A stretch of DNA of 64,000 bases, taken from positions 289,220 to 353,219 of the forward strand of contig NZ_PYGA01000004.1 in the NCBI RefSeq assembly GCF_003014485.1. The letters run 5' to 3'. Every line of letters starts with the position of its first letter. Position 1 is the first letter of the stretch. The notes below the pieces were generated by a model. It was given only the letters and a program-made list of their open reading frames with translations. It ran no database searches and was not told where the DNA came from. The translations under genes and the position numbers were made by a program. Of the stretch, positions 8,127 to 17,381 are shown piece after piece. This stretch comes from Murinocardiopsis flavida. Lineage in GTDB: Bacteria; Actinomycetota; Actinomycetes; Streptosporangiales; Streptosporangiaceae.

Positions 8127-9884
8127 TCAGCCGAAGAACCCGAAGTTCCACAATGCGGCGTTGGTGCCGACGATGACGATCGCCGCCAGCACGATGCCGG
8201 TGACGAAGCCGGTGCGCATCGACCGCACCAGGTACTCAAGGGTCACCAGGTTGTTGAACAGGAAGTAGCCGAGCATCAGGGCGTGGTAGAAGCCCTCGGC
8301 GCTGAGGAACTCGGGGGCGTACCAGGGCGCGTCCCAGTAGAGCTCGGTCGAGGTGAACCACTGCCAGCCGTAGGCCGCGGCGTAGCCCAGCGGGATCTGC
8401 GCGATCGGGATGATGAGCAGCGGCAGGAGCTTCACGAAGCCCCACACGCCGGGCTGGTCGGCCGAGCGCGCGTGGGACTGCGCCCGGCGCGCGGCCGACC
8501 GCTCGGCCCTGATGCGCTCCTGGTGGGCGCGTTCGGCCTCCTGGCGGCGGCGCTGCTCCTCGCGCTCCTCGCGTTCGCGGGACTCGCGGCGGCGCTCCTC
8601 CTCGCGCTGCCGTGCCTCCTCCTGCTCTCTTTGCTCCCTGGCGCGCCGGGGATCGTCGCGGCGCGCCCCGCCGTACAGGTCGGAGTAGGCGTCGCCGCCC
8701 GCTGTGCGCTGCCCTGCGGCGTAGGGGTCGACCGACGTGGCTCCCGCGCCCGCCGTGTGCTGCCCCGCAGCGTAGGGGTCGACCGAGGTCGCGCCCGCGC
8801 CCGCCGTGTGCTGCCCCGCAGCGTAGGGGTCGACCGACGTGGCGCCCTGGTTCACGGCGGTGGGGTACTGCCCCCCGGCACGGGTGGCCTGGTCGTCGCC
8901 GAGCATGCCCGCTGCCGCCGCGCCCGCTGCCGCGCCGCCCACGGCCCCGGCAGCAGCCGCGCCGAACGCCGAGGTCCTGCCGCCGGTGTCGGCGCCGGTG
9001 GCGGGCGCCCCGCTCAGTGCGGCGTTGACCGTGCCGATCTGCTCCTGCACCCCGCGCGCCATCGCCGGCGGCAGCCAGGACTCGCTGATGGGGACGTCGC
9101 CGAGGTAGTCGAGGACGTCGCCGGGCCCCGGCCGCCGGCGCTCGTCCTTGGCGAGGCAGGCCGCGACCATGCGCTGCAAGGACGGCGGGACGGCGGAGAT
9201 GTCGGGCTCGTGCTGCATGATGCGCATCACCATCGTGTGCATCGCGCCCTCGCCGAACGGGCCGACTCCCCCTGCGGCGTGGACCATCACCGCGCCGAAC
9301 GCGAAGATGTCGCTGCGCGGGGTCATGGCCGCGCCCTGGATCTGCTCGGGCGACATGAACCCGGGCGTGCCGATGATCGACTGGGTGGCGGCGGTGCCCT
9401 CGGTGGCGCGGGCGATGCCGAAGTCGATGACCCGGGGGCCGTCCTCGGCGAGGAGCACATTGCCCGGCTTCAGGTCGCGGTGGATCAGGCCGACCCGGTG
9501 GATCTCGGTGAGCGCCTCGGCGAGGCCGGCTGCGAGCACCCGCAGAGTGGGCTCGGGCAGCGGCCCATGGGCGTGCACCGCCTCGTCGAGCGGCAGCGAG
9601 GGGACGTAGGAGGTGACCAGCCACGGCACCTCGCTCTCGGGGTCGGCGTCGATGACCGGCGCGGTGAAGGCGCCGCTCACCTGGCGCGCGGCGGCGACCT
9701 CGCGGGCGAAGCGCTGCCGGAACGAGGGGTCGGCCGCCATGTGCGGATGGATCCGCTTGATCGCGACCGCCCGCCCACCGGCGGACCTGCCGAAGTAGAC
9801 CTGGCCCATGCCTCCGGCGCCCAGTCTCCCGATCAGCCGGTAGCGGCCGATCCGCTCCGGGTCGCCGTGTTCAAGCGGTCCCAC
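8127..9884 (-). CDS. Hanks-type serine/threonine protein kinase with repeat linker and C-terminal membrane segments
   Basis: A 585-aa membrane-anchored kinase. The kinase domain (about residues 12-290) has the glycine loop GAGGMGQVYFG, catalytic Lys43 (AVAIKR), HRDLKPGN with Asp137, DFG at 154-156 and SPEQ. It is followed by an Ala/Gly-rich stretch, three 17-aa repeats, a strongly charged Arg/Glu coiled coil (about 55 aa) and three or four hydrophobic helices at the C-terminus. There is no extracellular PASTA domain, so it differs from PknB. The GTG start at 9884 has GGAGG 6 nt upstream; earlier in-frame codons are not conserved in type. Substrates are unknown. Confidence 0.92.
   Translation of the reverse strand: MGPLEHGDPERIGRYRLIGRLGAGGMGQVYFGRSAGGRAVAIKRIHPHMAADPSFRQRFAREVAAARQVSGAFTAPVIDADPESEVPWLVTSYVPSLPLDEAVHAHGPLPEPTLRVLAAGLAEALTEIHRVGLIHRDLKPGNVLLAEDGPRVIDFGIARATEGTAATQSIIGTPGFMSPEQIQGAAMTPRSDIFAFGAVMVHAAGGVGPFGEGAMHTMVMRIMQHEPDISAVPPSLQRMVAACLAKDERRRPGPGDVLDYLGDVPISESWLPPAMARGVQEQIGTVNAALSGAPATGADTGGRTSAFGAAAAGAVGGAAAGAAAAGMLGDDQATRAGGQYPTAVNQGATSVDPYAAGQHTAGAGATSVDPYAAGQHTAGAGATSVDPYAAGQRTAGGDAYSDLYGGARRDDPRRAREQREQEEARQREEERRRESREREEREEQRRRQEAERAHQERIRAERSAARRAQSHARSADQPGVWGFVKLLPLLIIPIAQIPLGYAAAYGWQWFTSTELYWDAPWYAPEFLSAEGFYHALMLGYFLFNNLVTLEYLVRSMRTGFVTGIVLAAIVIVGTNAALWNFGFFG
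8694..8846 (-). repeat. Three tandem 51-nt coding repeats in the kinase linker
   Basis: Three in-frame 51-nt units code for 17-aa repeats of the form GATSVDPYAAGQHTAGA, with one H-to-R and one A-to-G change in the last copy. They lie between the kinase domain and the charged coiled coil. The near identity of the DNA copies points to recent slippage or recombination, so copy number may vary between strains. Confidence 0.85.
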
Positions 9885-10247
9885 ACCAAACCTCCACGTC
9901 GGCGTCGTCGGTTGAGAGAACCCTTGTGATCGTAACGAAGCCGCCGGGTGCCCACGCCGGGCCGTCGCCGAAGAGCGGGGTCTGAGCCACGGGGGCGGGC
10001 GCGGAGGGTTCGCTCTCCCACCGACCAGCTTAGGCCGCTTTCCCAACCCACGCCTTTACAATGTAGATTTTGGATTCCGGGATGGATCGGGATGGATTCC
10101 GCCCGGCGCAGCCCGGCGCAGCGCCGGTGTGCCCCGAAGCCCCAGCGCCGCGGGGGCCCGCGGGGCGTCGACGGCCGCCGCTGCGCGTGCAGCGTGAGCG
10201 GTGCGCGGCGTCGCGCGGTCCGCCGCGCACCGGTTAGCCTGCGGCCC
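9885..10247. other. Divergent intergenic region, kinase / NUDIX
   Basis: This 363-bp gap separates two divergent genes. It holds an AT-rich core with the small dyad TACAATGTA (10057-10065) and two GGATTCCG direct repeats 22 bp apart (10072 and 10094), which may be regulator half-sites. I see no gene in it. Confidence 0.4.
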
Positions 10248-10715
10248 ATGGCTCCCCTCCTCCCCGCCGCCGAATGGTTCGCGTCACTGCCGACCGCCTA
10301 CCTCTCGGCGTTCGGGCTCATCACCGACCCCGCCGGCGCCGTCCTGATGGTCGACCCCAACTACAGGGAGCACTGGACGCTGCCGGGCGGCGTGGTCGAG
10401 GACGGCGAGGCCCCGCACCTGGGCTGCGAGCGCGAGGTCGCCGAGGAGGTGGGGCTGTCCCTCCTGGCCGGGCCGCTGCTCTGCGTGCACTGGAGCGCGC
10501 CGCACGGCGACCGGCCCAAGCCCTTCCTCGCGCTCGTGTTCGACTGCGGGACGGTCCCCGAGGACACCCCCGTGTCCGTGCAGGAGTCCGAGCTCGACGG
10601 CTACACGTTCGCGCCGCCCGACCAGGCGGTGGGGCTCATGCACCCCGGCCTCGCGCCGCGCCTGGAGACCGCCCTCAGGGCGCGCGCCGCCGGCCGCACC
10701 GCCTACATCGGCTGA
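10248..10715 (+). CDS. NUDIX hydrolase
   Basis: A 155-aa NUDIX pyrophosphatase. The full NUDIX box is present (GVVEDGEAPHLG, then CEREVAEEVGL, matching Gx5Ex7REUxEExGU). The preceding WTLPGG is also typical. These enzymes hydrolyse nucleoside diphosphates linked to other groups; the substrate cannot be told from the box alone. The ATG at 10248 begins the first conserved-looking segment (MAPLLPAAEWFASLPTAYLS); the frame is open upstream but the upstream codons look like random Arg-rich sequence. Confidence 0.88.
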   Translation: MAPLLPAAEWFASLPTAYLSAFGLITDPAGAVLMVDPNYREHWTLPGGVVEDGEAPHLGCEREVAEEVGLSLLAGPLLCVHWSAPHGDRPKPFLALVFDCGTVPEDTPVSVQESELDGYTFAPPDQAVGLMHPGLAPRLETALRARAAGRTAYIG

Positions 10716-10803
10716 ACCGCCCGCATCCGAACCGCCCGCAAATGAACGGCCTGCGTCTGAACCGCCCGCCTCCACCGAACGGCCCGCATCGGCTGAAACG
10801 CCC
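10713..10803. repeat. Degenerate tandem repeat after the NUDIX gene
   Basis: About six imperfect copies of GAACCGCCCGC with 4-7 variable bases each run through the gap behind the NUDIX stop. They are one of several short-period repeats in this window, found both within genes and between them. No function is visible. Confidence 0.6.
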
Positions 10804-10908
10804 GATCCGGGACCTCCCGGCCACGCCTCCCACACCCCGGCGTCCGCTCGGTTCATGCTGATCAGAGGTCACACGCAGCGCACCCGAACGATGATGCGAG
10901 AGGTCCCG

Positions 10909-11574
10909 ATGCACACCGCTGCCGAGTTCCAGCCCGAGCACAGCGGATGGGAGGCGCGGCTGATCCGCGCGAACCCGTTCGCGACGTTCGTGAGCACCGG
11001 GTCACCGGAGCCCGGATCGTCGGGGATCCAGGTCTCGCACCTGCCGATGGTCCTCGACGGCGACCCCGGCGACGGCACCGAGCCGGACCTCCAGGGCCGC
11101 ACCCTGCTCGGCCACATGGCGCGCACCGGCCCGCAGTGGCCGGCGCTGCTGCGCGACCCGATCGCCACCGCGATCTTCCGCGGCCCCCACGGCTACGTCT
11201 CCCCCGCCGTCCGCGGCGACGCGCCGCCCGCACCGGCGTGGAACTACACCGCCGCGCACGTCCGGGGCCGGGTCCGGCTGCTGCACGAGGCCGACGACGT
11301 GCTCCGGGTCCTCACCGAGACGACCGCGGTCGGAGAGGCCGGGCGCGCCCGGCCCGACGGGAGCGGGCCGCCCCTGGACGCCTTCCGCGCCCTGCTGCCG
11401 CACGTCATCGCGTTCTCCATGCGCATCACCTCGGTGGAGTCCCTGGTGGAACTCGGCCAGGGCGATCCCGCCGACCTGCGCGACAAGGTGCGCGCCGACC
11501 TCGCGGCGAGCCCGCGCGGCTGCGACCGCGACCTCGCCGCGGTGCTCGCGGGCACAGCGGCGGCCACCGGCTGA
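10909..11574 (+). CDS. FMN-binding negative transcriptional regulator, PaiB-like
   Basis: A 221-aa protein with the split-barrel FMN-binding fold of PaiB. Signatures include NPFATFVST, a QVSHLPMVLD core, LLGHMARTGPQW, the AIFRGPHGYVSPA segment, VPAWNY-like PAWNYTAAHVRG and IAFSMRITSVE. Family members are called regulators after Bacillus PaiB, but many are probably FMN- or heme-binding enzymes. The ATG at 10909 has GAGAGG close upstream; earlier in-frame starts exist at 10855 and 10891. It follows the NUDIX gene by about 190 bp. Confidence 0.87.
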   Translation: MHTAAEFQPEHSGWEARLIRANPFATFVSTGSPEPGSSGIQVSHLPMVLDGDPGDGTEPDLQGRTLLGHMARTGPQWPALLRDPIATAIFRGPHGYVSPAVRGDAPPAPAWNYTAAHVRGRVRLLHEADDVLRVLTETTAVGEAGRARPDGSGPPLDAFRALLPHVIAFSMRITSVESLVELGQGDPADLRDKVRADLAASPRGCDRDLAAVLAGTAAATG

Positions 11575-11747
11575 ATGCCGGTGCGCGCCCGGCCGCGGAC
11601 CCCGGAATCGCCCTCGGGCCATGCTCTACGCGCGGACCTGCGCGTTTCCCCGGCACGGGCGGGCGGCTGCTCCTAGACTGGACGGCATCCGCACACCACC
11701 CCGGGGCCGCGGCAGCGCCCCGGGGCCGCTCGTGAAAGGGCATCGCA

Positions 11748-12344
11748 GTGAACAGCGCCGACCCCGGCCCCTCCGGCGCACCCGACGGTGCCGCCGACTG
11801 CGCAGCTGACAGTGCCGCCGACAGCGAAGCTGAATCTGTCGTGCTCCTCGACTCCGCCCACCGCCCGTCCGGGACCGCGCCGAAGGCCACCGTGCACCAC
11901 GCGGAAACCCCGCTGCACCTCGCGTTCTCCTGCTACGTGTTCGACCCCGCCGGGCGGCTGCTGGCGACCCGCAGGTCGCTCGGCAAGACCGCGTGGCCGG
12001 GGGTGTGGACCAACTCCGTGTGCGGCCACCCCGCGCCCGGTGAGGCCGCCGAGGACGCGATCCGCCGGCGGGCCCGCCAGGAACTGGGCCTGGAGGTCCA
12101 CCGGATCCGGCTGCGGCTCCCCGACTTCCGGTACCGGGCCGTCGACGCGAGCGGCGTCGTGGAGAACGAGTTCTGCCCGGTGTACGAGGCCCACGCCACC
12201 GACGACCCCCGGCCCGAACCCGCCGAGGTCGCCCAGTGGGAGTGGACGGACTGGGCGGCCTTCGTCGCGCTCGCCGACCGCACCCCGTGGGCCATCAGCC
12301 CCTGGGCCGCCGAACAGGCCCCGCTGCTGGCCCGCGCCGACTGA
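11748..12344 (+). CDS. idi: Isopentenyl-diphosphate delta-isomerase, type 1
   Basis: Type 1 IPP isomerase (198 aa) interconverting isopentenyl and dimethylallyl diphosphate for isoprenoid synthesis. The catalytic Cys is in TNSVCGHPAPGE and the catalytic Glu region in VENEFCPVYEA; LLATRRSLGKTAWPGVW is also conserved. The first 35 residues are a low-complexity Ala/Asp/Ser stretch not seen in typical Idi proteins. The GTG at 11748 has AAAGGG 7 nt upstream. It stands alone, without other isoprenoid genes, and ends in a strong palindromic terminator shared with the convergent gene. Confidence 0.93.
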   Translation: MNSADPGPSGAPDGAADCAADSAADSEAESVVLLDSAHRPSGTAPKATVHHAETPLHLAFSCYVFDPAGRLLATRRSLGKTAWPGVWTNSVCGHPAPGEAAEDAIRRRARQELGLEVHRIRLRLPDFRYRAVDASGVVENEFCPVYEAHATDDPRPEPAEVAQWEWTDWAAFVALADRTPWAISPWAAEQAPLLARAD

Positions 12345-12395
12345 CTGCCGCACGGGCGTCACCCGTCACCGCCCCGGCCGCGAGCGCGCACAGGC

Positions 12396-12443
12396 GGTCC
12401 GTTCCGGCCCGCACCGGGTACCCGGTGCGGGCCGGAACGGACC
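12396..12443. terminator. Perfect 48-bp palindrome, bidirectional terminator
   Basis: Two perfect 24-nt inverted arms (12396-12419 and 12420-12443) meet at a central GTAC with no spacer. The palindrome lies between the idi stop at 12344 and the convergent stop at 12450, where a transcription terminator working both ways is expected. There is no T-run, as is common in actinobacterial terminators. Confidence 0.8.
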
Positions 12444-12449
12444 CTGGCG

Positions 12450-13613
12450 CTACGGGCGGTCGCAGGTGGCGCACGCCGGGAGCCGGCGGTGGTGGTAGGC
12501 GAGCGTCGCCGCCGCCAGCGCCACACCCCACAGCGGCCACAGCAGGCCCGGGGCCGAAGCCATGAAGTCGGTCTCCAGCGGCGTCACGGCCCGGGCGTAC
12601 CCGGTCCACATCGCGAAACCGCCGACAGTGACCAGGACTGAGACGAAGGAGGCCGGGATCACCGCCAGCGACACCGGCACCCGGCGCCCGGCGAGTCCGA
12701 CCATCCACCGGGGGAACACCTCGCCCCATTTCTGGAACAGGCCGAGTGTCAGGACCGCACCCACGACCCCGAAGCTCGCCAGGAACGAGCCGGCGAGCCA
12801 CATCCCGGCCTCCTGGCCCTGGCGCAGGAACTCCTCACTGATACCGAGGGGGATGCCGAGCGCCCACGCGTAGCGGGTGACGGCGTAGAGCACCGGGATC
12901 ACCGCGGCGATGAGCGCCGCGACCCGGCCCCATCGCGCCGCTGCGGGCGGGCTCAGCCAGCCGTCGGCGGCCGCGCCGCGTCCGCAGTCCGCGCACACGT
13001 CCCCGGTGCGCCGCGCGTAGCCGAGGACCGCGCGCGCCCACAGCAGCCCGCCGAGGACGCACAGCATCCCGTGCAGCAGCGGCCACTCCGTGATGACGGC
13101 CAGGAACACGCCACCGACCTCGTGCCCCGTGATCAGCCCGTACACCCCGAACGGCAGGTAGCCGACCGACGCCAGCAGGTTGACGTCCGTCATCGCCAGC
13201 AGCAGGATCCCCGCGAGCGCCGCACCGGCCCCGATGAGCAGCGGCCGCCCCGCCCGGGAGCCGCGCAGCAGCACCAGGGCGAGCAGCACCGCGGGCAGCC
13301 CAGCCAGCACGACGGCGGCCTCCGCCGTCCCCGTCAGCGCGACGAGCGACGCGCCCGGCTCGTCGCCCCCTCCCGCGGCGTAGGGGAACGCGTTCCCGGA
13401 GAACCACCAGTACGCGCCGAACACGGCGTACAACGCCGACCACGCCAGCGCCGCGACCTGGGCGGCGCGGTCCTTGCGGTGGACGGGCGGATCGACGCCC
13501 GCGCCGTGCTCCGGACCGTGCTCCGGCCCGTGGGGCCGCGCTCCGCCTTCGGTGGCGGCGGTCGTACTCGGCTCTGTGTTCGCCTCTGTGTTCGCCTCTG
13601 TGTTCGCTCGCAA
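12450..13613 (-). CDS. Polytopic membrane protein of unknown function with two CxxC motifs
   Basis: A 387-aa protein with eight or nine hydrophobic helices and no family I recognise. It has a cytoplasmic-looking loop with CADCGRG near residue 206 and a C-terminal CATCDRP, two CxxC pairs that could bind metal. The N-terminus carries three ANTE repeats (12-nt DNA repeats at 13575-13612) and an EHGPEHG stretch. The TTG start at 13613 has GAGGGAG 7 nt upstream. It is not obviously linked to a pathway. Confidence 0.75.
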   Translation of the reverse strand: MRANTEANTEANTEPSTTAATEGGARPHGPEHGPEHGAGVDPPVHRKDRAAQVAALAWSALYAVFGAYWWFSGNAFPYAAGGGDEPGASLVALTGTAEAAVVLAGLPAVLLALVLLRGSRAGRPLLIGAGAALAGILLLAMTDVNLLASVGYLPFGVYGLITGHEVGGVFLAVITEWPLLHGMLCVLGGLLWARAVLGYARRTGDVCADCGRGAAADGWLSPPAAARWGRVAALIAAVIPVLYAVTRYAWALGIPLGISEEFLRQGQEAGMWLAGSFLASFGVVGAVLTLGLFQKWGEVFPRWMVGLAGRRVPVSLAVIPASFVSVLVTVGGFAMWTGYARAVTPLETDFMASAPGLLWPLWGVALAAATLAYHHRRLPACATCDRP

Positions 13614-13903
13614 CGGGCGCTCCCTCGTCCCCGTGCCCGCGCCTGTGGCGGACGACGACCGGAGACCTGATGAGAGCCTCGCAACTGGGCGGAACGCGCA
13701 CCTCCCGCCCCAGAGGGGACCATGGCGCCCCCGCTCCCCCGCGAGAGGGACACCCGCACGGGGACGCCCCGCGGGGGCGGCCCCGCAGCCGTCACGGCGG
13801 GCGCCGCGACGGCTCCCGCCGGGACGCCCGGCGGCCGAGCGCGCGCCGGGGGCGGGCCACGATGGCGCCGCCCCCGGCGCCGGGACCGTGTCAGTCCCGG
13901 CTG

Positions 13904-15895
13904 TCAGTCCCGATCCGCGAACTCCTCGACCTCGTCCTTGCCGACGACGGTCACCGGGATCTCCGTGGCCGTGCCGGGGCCGCCGCCCTCGCCGTCAGCG
14001 CCGTCAGCGCCGTCCTTACCGCCCTCGCCGTCCTTGACCGACTTGACGGCCGCCCGCACCGCCGCCTCGCCGAGCAGCTCCGGCTGCTGGGCGACCGTGG
14101 CGCTGAGCGTGCCCTCGCGGACGGCGTCGAGCCCCTCGGGGGTGCCGTCGAAGCCGATGACCTTCACCTCGTCGCCGGCCTTCGCGCCGAGCGCCTTGGC
14201 CGCGCCCAGCGCCATCTCGTCGTTGGCGGCGAACACCCCCTTGATGTCGGGGTTCGCCTGGACGATGTTCTGGGTGACGTTGAGGCCCTTGGTCCGGTCG
14301 AAGTCCGCCGGCTGGGAGGCCGCCACCTCGATGCCGGGGTGCTCGGCGATCCCCTCGGTGAACCCGGTGCCGCGGTCGCGGGCCGCCGACGTGCCCGGCT
14401 GGCCCTCCAGCACCGCGATCGGGCCGGAACCGACCAGCTCGGCCAGCTTCTCCGCCGCGAGTCGGCCGCCCTCCAAGTTGTCGGAGGCGACCGTGGTGAC
14501 GACCTGGCCGTCACTGGGCGCGCGGTCCACGGCGACCACGGGGATGTCCGCCCGGTTCGCGGCCCGCACCGACGGCACGACCGCGTCGGAGTCGACCGGG
14601 TTGACGATGAACGCGTCCACGTTCTGCGCGATGTAGTTCTGCGCGGCGTCGGCCTGCTGGGAGGAGTCGTCGGAGGCGTTGTGGATCCGCAGGTCGACGC
14701 CCTGCGCACGCGCTTCCGCAATGGCGCCGTCGCGCACGCCGACGAAGAACGGGTTGTTCAGCGTGGACAGCGACAGCGCGACCGTCGGCCGCTCCGGGCC
14801 GCCGCCCTGGCGCTGGAAGACGGCCCAGCCCGCGCCGATCAGCAGCAGCACGAGCACCGCCGCGACGCCGCGACGCAACGCGGGGTCGAGCCGCGGGGCG
14901 CCGCCGGAACGGCGGCGGCGCAGCGTGTCCGACAGCACCGCCGCCGCGATCACCAGGCCGATGATGACCTGCTGCCAGAACGCAGATACGTCCAGCAGGT
15001 TGAGTCCGTTGCGCAGCACACCGAGGATGAGGGCGCCGACGAAGGTCCCCAGCGCGGTGCCCGCACCGCCCGCCAGGCTCGCCCCGCCGATCACCACCGC
15101 CGCGATGGCGTCCAGCTCGTACCCGGTTCCCGCCTCGGGCTGGGAGGACGCCAGCCGCGCCGCCAGCAGCACCCCGGCGACGGCGGCGAACAGCCCCGAC
15201 AGGGCGTAGACGACGAGCTGCTGGCGGCCGACCTTGATCCCGGAGAGGCGGGCCGCCTCGCGGTTGCCGCCGATGGCGTACATCGCGCGCCCGGAGTAGG
15301 TGCGGCGCAGGATGAACGCCGTCAGCAGGCCCAGCACGAGCATGATCAGCACCGGGTACGGGAGCACGCCCAGCAGCGCGCCGCCGCCGAGGTCGGCCAG
15401 CCAGCCGTCGAACGTGATCGGCTTGCCGTCCGAAACGACCAGCGCCAGGCCGCGCGCGACGCTCAGCATCGCCAGGGTGGCGATGAACGGCGGCACCCGG
15501 CCCAAGGTGATGAGCAGCCCGCTGGCGACGCCCGCGATCGCACCGGCGGCGAGCCCCAGCAGGACGGCCAGCCACATGGGCAGGCCGCCGCTGGCGATCG
15601 TCCACCCGGTGACGATGCCCGACAGGCCCGCGACGCTGCCGACCGAAAGGTCGATCCCGCCGCTGACGATCACGAACGTCATGCCGAACGCGAGGATCGC
15701 CACCACCGACGCCTGCACGCCGACGTTGAGCAGGTTGTCACCTGTCAGGAAGTCGGGTGAGGCGATGGAGAGCAGCGCGACCAGGACGAGCAGCCCGCCC
15801 AGTGCTCCACTGTTGCGCACGAACGCGGGGAAGCGTTCGGCCAGGCCCCGCCCCGCGGCCCCGCTCGCCCCGCCTGCCTTGCCCGCCTCAGCCAT
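13904..15895 (-). CDS. Fused sugar ABC transporter permease (RbsC-like) and substrate-binding protein (RbsB-like)
   Basis: A single 663-aa polypeptide joins two normally separate transporter parts. Residues 30-325 are an RbsC-type permease (FVIVSGGIDLSVGSVAGLSG, GGNREAARLSGI, GIGGxS-like VVIGGASLAGG). A further hydrophobic helix at 343-360 would carry the chain across the membrane. Residues 370-663 are a periplasmic-binding-protein type 1 domain (VALSLSTLNNPFFVGVRDGA, VNPVDSDAVV, FAANDEMALGAAKALG, VIGFDGTPEG). The binding domain is therefore tethered outside the cell and has no lipobox. A Gly/Asp/Lys linker near the C-terminus is repetitive. It overlaps the ATPase gene by 8 bp. Ribose or a related sugar is likely. 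Confidence 0.9.
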   Translation of the reverse strand: MAEAGKAGGASGAAGRGLAERFPAFVRNSGALGGLLVLVALLSIASPDFLTGDNLLNVGVQASVVAILAFGMTFVIVSGGIDLSVGSVAGLSGIVTGWTIASGGLPMWLAVLLGLAAGAIAGVASGLLITLGRVPPFIATLAMLSVARGLALVVSDGKPITFDGWLADLGGGALLGVLPYPVLIMLVLGLLTAFILRRTYSGRAMYAIGGNREAARLSGIKVGRQQLVVYALSGLFAAVAGVLLAARLASSQPEAGTGYELDAIAAVVIGGASLAGGAGTALGTFVGALILGVLRNGLNLLDVSAFWQQVIIGLVIAAAVLSDTLRRRRSGGAPRLDPALRRGVAAVLVLLLIGAGWAVFQRQGGGPERPTVALSLSTLNNPFFVGVRDGAIAEARAQGVDLRIHNASDDSSQQADAAQNYIAQNVDAFIVNPVDSDAVVPSVRAANRADIPVVAVDRAPSDGQVVTTVASDNLEGGRLAAEKLAELVGSGPIAVLEGQPGTSAARDRGTGFTEGIAEHPGIEVAASQPADFDRTKGLNVTQNIVQANPDIKGVFAANDEMALGAAKALGAKAGDEVKVIGFDGTPEGLDAVREGTLSATVAQQPELLGEAAVRAAVKSVKDGEGGKDGADGADGEGGGPGTATEIPVTVVGKDEVEEFADRD

Positions 15896-17381
15896 CGTCC
15901 TGTCCTTCCGTCACGGCCAGAGCCATGACCTTCTCCTGGGTTGCCTCCGCGCGGCCGAGTTCGCCGCGCAGCCGTCCGTCCGCCATGACCAGCACCCGGT
16001 CGCTCATCCCGAGCAGCTCGGTCAGGTCGCTGGAGACGATGAGGACGGCGGCGCCGCCCTCGGTGAGCCGGTTGATCAGCTCGTAGATCTCGACCTTGGC
16101 GCCCACGTCGATACCGCGCGTGGGCTCGTCCATGATCAGCACCTTGGGCTCGCTGAGCAGCCACTTGCCGATGACGATCTTCTGCTGGTTGCCGCCCGAC
16201 AGGGTGCCGACCGCCTGGCCGGGCCCTGCCGTGCGGATGCGCAGGCGCTCGATGGACGCCACAGCGGCGCCGCGCTGCCCGGCGAGGTCCACCAGGCCGT
16301 GCCGGGTGCGCCGGGACAGCGTCGCCAGGCCGATGTTCTCCTCGACCGACGCGCCCAGGACAAGGCCCTGGCCGGCGCGGTCCTCGGGGACCAGGGCGAG
16401 CCCGGCGTCGCGGGCGGCCCGGATGTCGCCGGGCGGGACGCTCCGCCCCGCCACCCGGACCTCCCCGGCGTCGGCGCGGTCCGCACCGAACACGGTCCGC
16501 ACGAGTTCGGTGCGGCCGGCGCCCACGAGCCCGCCGATGCCGACGACCTCCCCGGCGCGGACGCTGAACCCGACCCCGGCGAACTCCCCGGTGCGGCCGA
16601 GCCCGCTGACCTCCAGCAGGACATCGCCCGGGCGCTGCTCCCTGTGCGGGTACTGCTGCTCGATGGAGCGGCCGACCATGAGCCGCACCAGCTCCTCCGC
16701 GGAGGTGGCGGCGTCGACCTCGGCCACCTTCGCGCCGTCGCGCAGCACGGTGACCCGGTCGCCGATCTCGGCGACCTCGTCGAGCAGGTGCGAGATGAAG
16801 ACGACGCCGACCCCGCGCTCGGTGAGGTCGCGGACGATCCCGAAGAGCCGCTCCGCCTCGGACCGGCTGAGCACCGCCGTGGGCTCGTCCATGATCAGGA
16901 AGCGGGTGTCGAGGCTGAGCGCCTTGGCGATCTCCACCGTCTGGCGCTGGGCGACGCCGAGCCCGCCCACGACCGCGTCGACGTCGAGCGACAGGCCCAT
17001 GCGGGCGACGACGGCCGCGGCGTCGCGCCGCATCCGCGCCCGGTCGACCACGCCGAACCGGCGCGGCGGGCGGCCCAGGTAGATGTTCTCGGCGACGGTG
17101 AGCTGCGGGACCAGCGCCATCTCCTGGTGGATGGTGGAGATGCCGCGCTTCTCCGCGGCGTCGGGCCCGTTGAACCGCACCGCGGCGCCGTCGACCCGCA
17201 GTTCCCCGGTGTCGGGGCGGTGCACCCCGGCGAGCATCTTGATCAGGGTGGACTTCCCTGCCCCGTTCTCGCCGAGGAGGACGTGCACCTCCCCGGCGCG
17301 CAGGTCGAAGTCGACCTCCCGGAGCGCCTTGACGCCGGGGAACTCCTTCGAGGCCCCGATCAGTTCCAAGCGGCCCTTCAT
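15888..17381 (-). CDS. rbsA: Sugar ABC transporter ATP-binding protein, RbsA-like
   Basis: Double-ATPase subunit (497 aa) that powers import of ribose or a similar sugar. The first nucleotide-binding domain has GENGAGKST and LIMDEPTAVLSR; the second has a degenerate Walker A (GLVGAGRTE), LSGGNQQK and LIMDEPTRGIDVG, the usual asymmetry of RbsA/MglA proteins. The ATG at 17381 follows GGGAGGAGAGG and overlaps the LacI-gene stop by ATGA. It is the middle gene of a three-gene operon with the repressor and the permease-binding-protein fusion. Confidence 0.93.
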   Translation of the reverse strand: MKGRLELIGASKEFPGVKALREVDFDLRAGEVHVLLGENGAGKSTLIKMLAGVHRPDTGELRVDGAAVRFNGPDAAEKRGISTIHQEMALVPQLTVAENIYLGRPPRRFGVVDRARMRRDAAAVVARMGLSLDVDAVVGGLGVAQRQTVEIAKALSLDTRFLIMDEPTAVLSRSEAERLFGIVRDLTERGVGVVFISHLLDEVAEIGDRVTVLRDGAKVAEVDAATSAEELVRLMVGRSIEQQYPHREQRPGDVLLEVSGLGRTGEFAGVGFSVRAGEVVGIGGLVGAGRTELVRTVFGADRADAGEVRVAGRSVPPGDIRAARDAGLALVPEDRAGQGLVLGASVEENIGLATLSRRTRHGLVDLAGQRGAAVASIERLRIRTAGPGQAVGTLSGGNQQKIVIGKWLLSEPKVLIMDEPTRGIDVGAKVEIYELINRLTEGGAAVLIVSSDLTELLGMSDRVLVMADGRLRGELGRAEATQEKVMALAVTEGQDDG

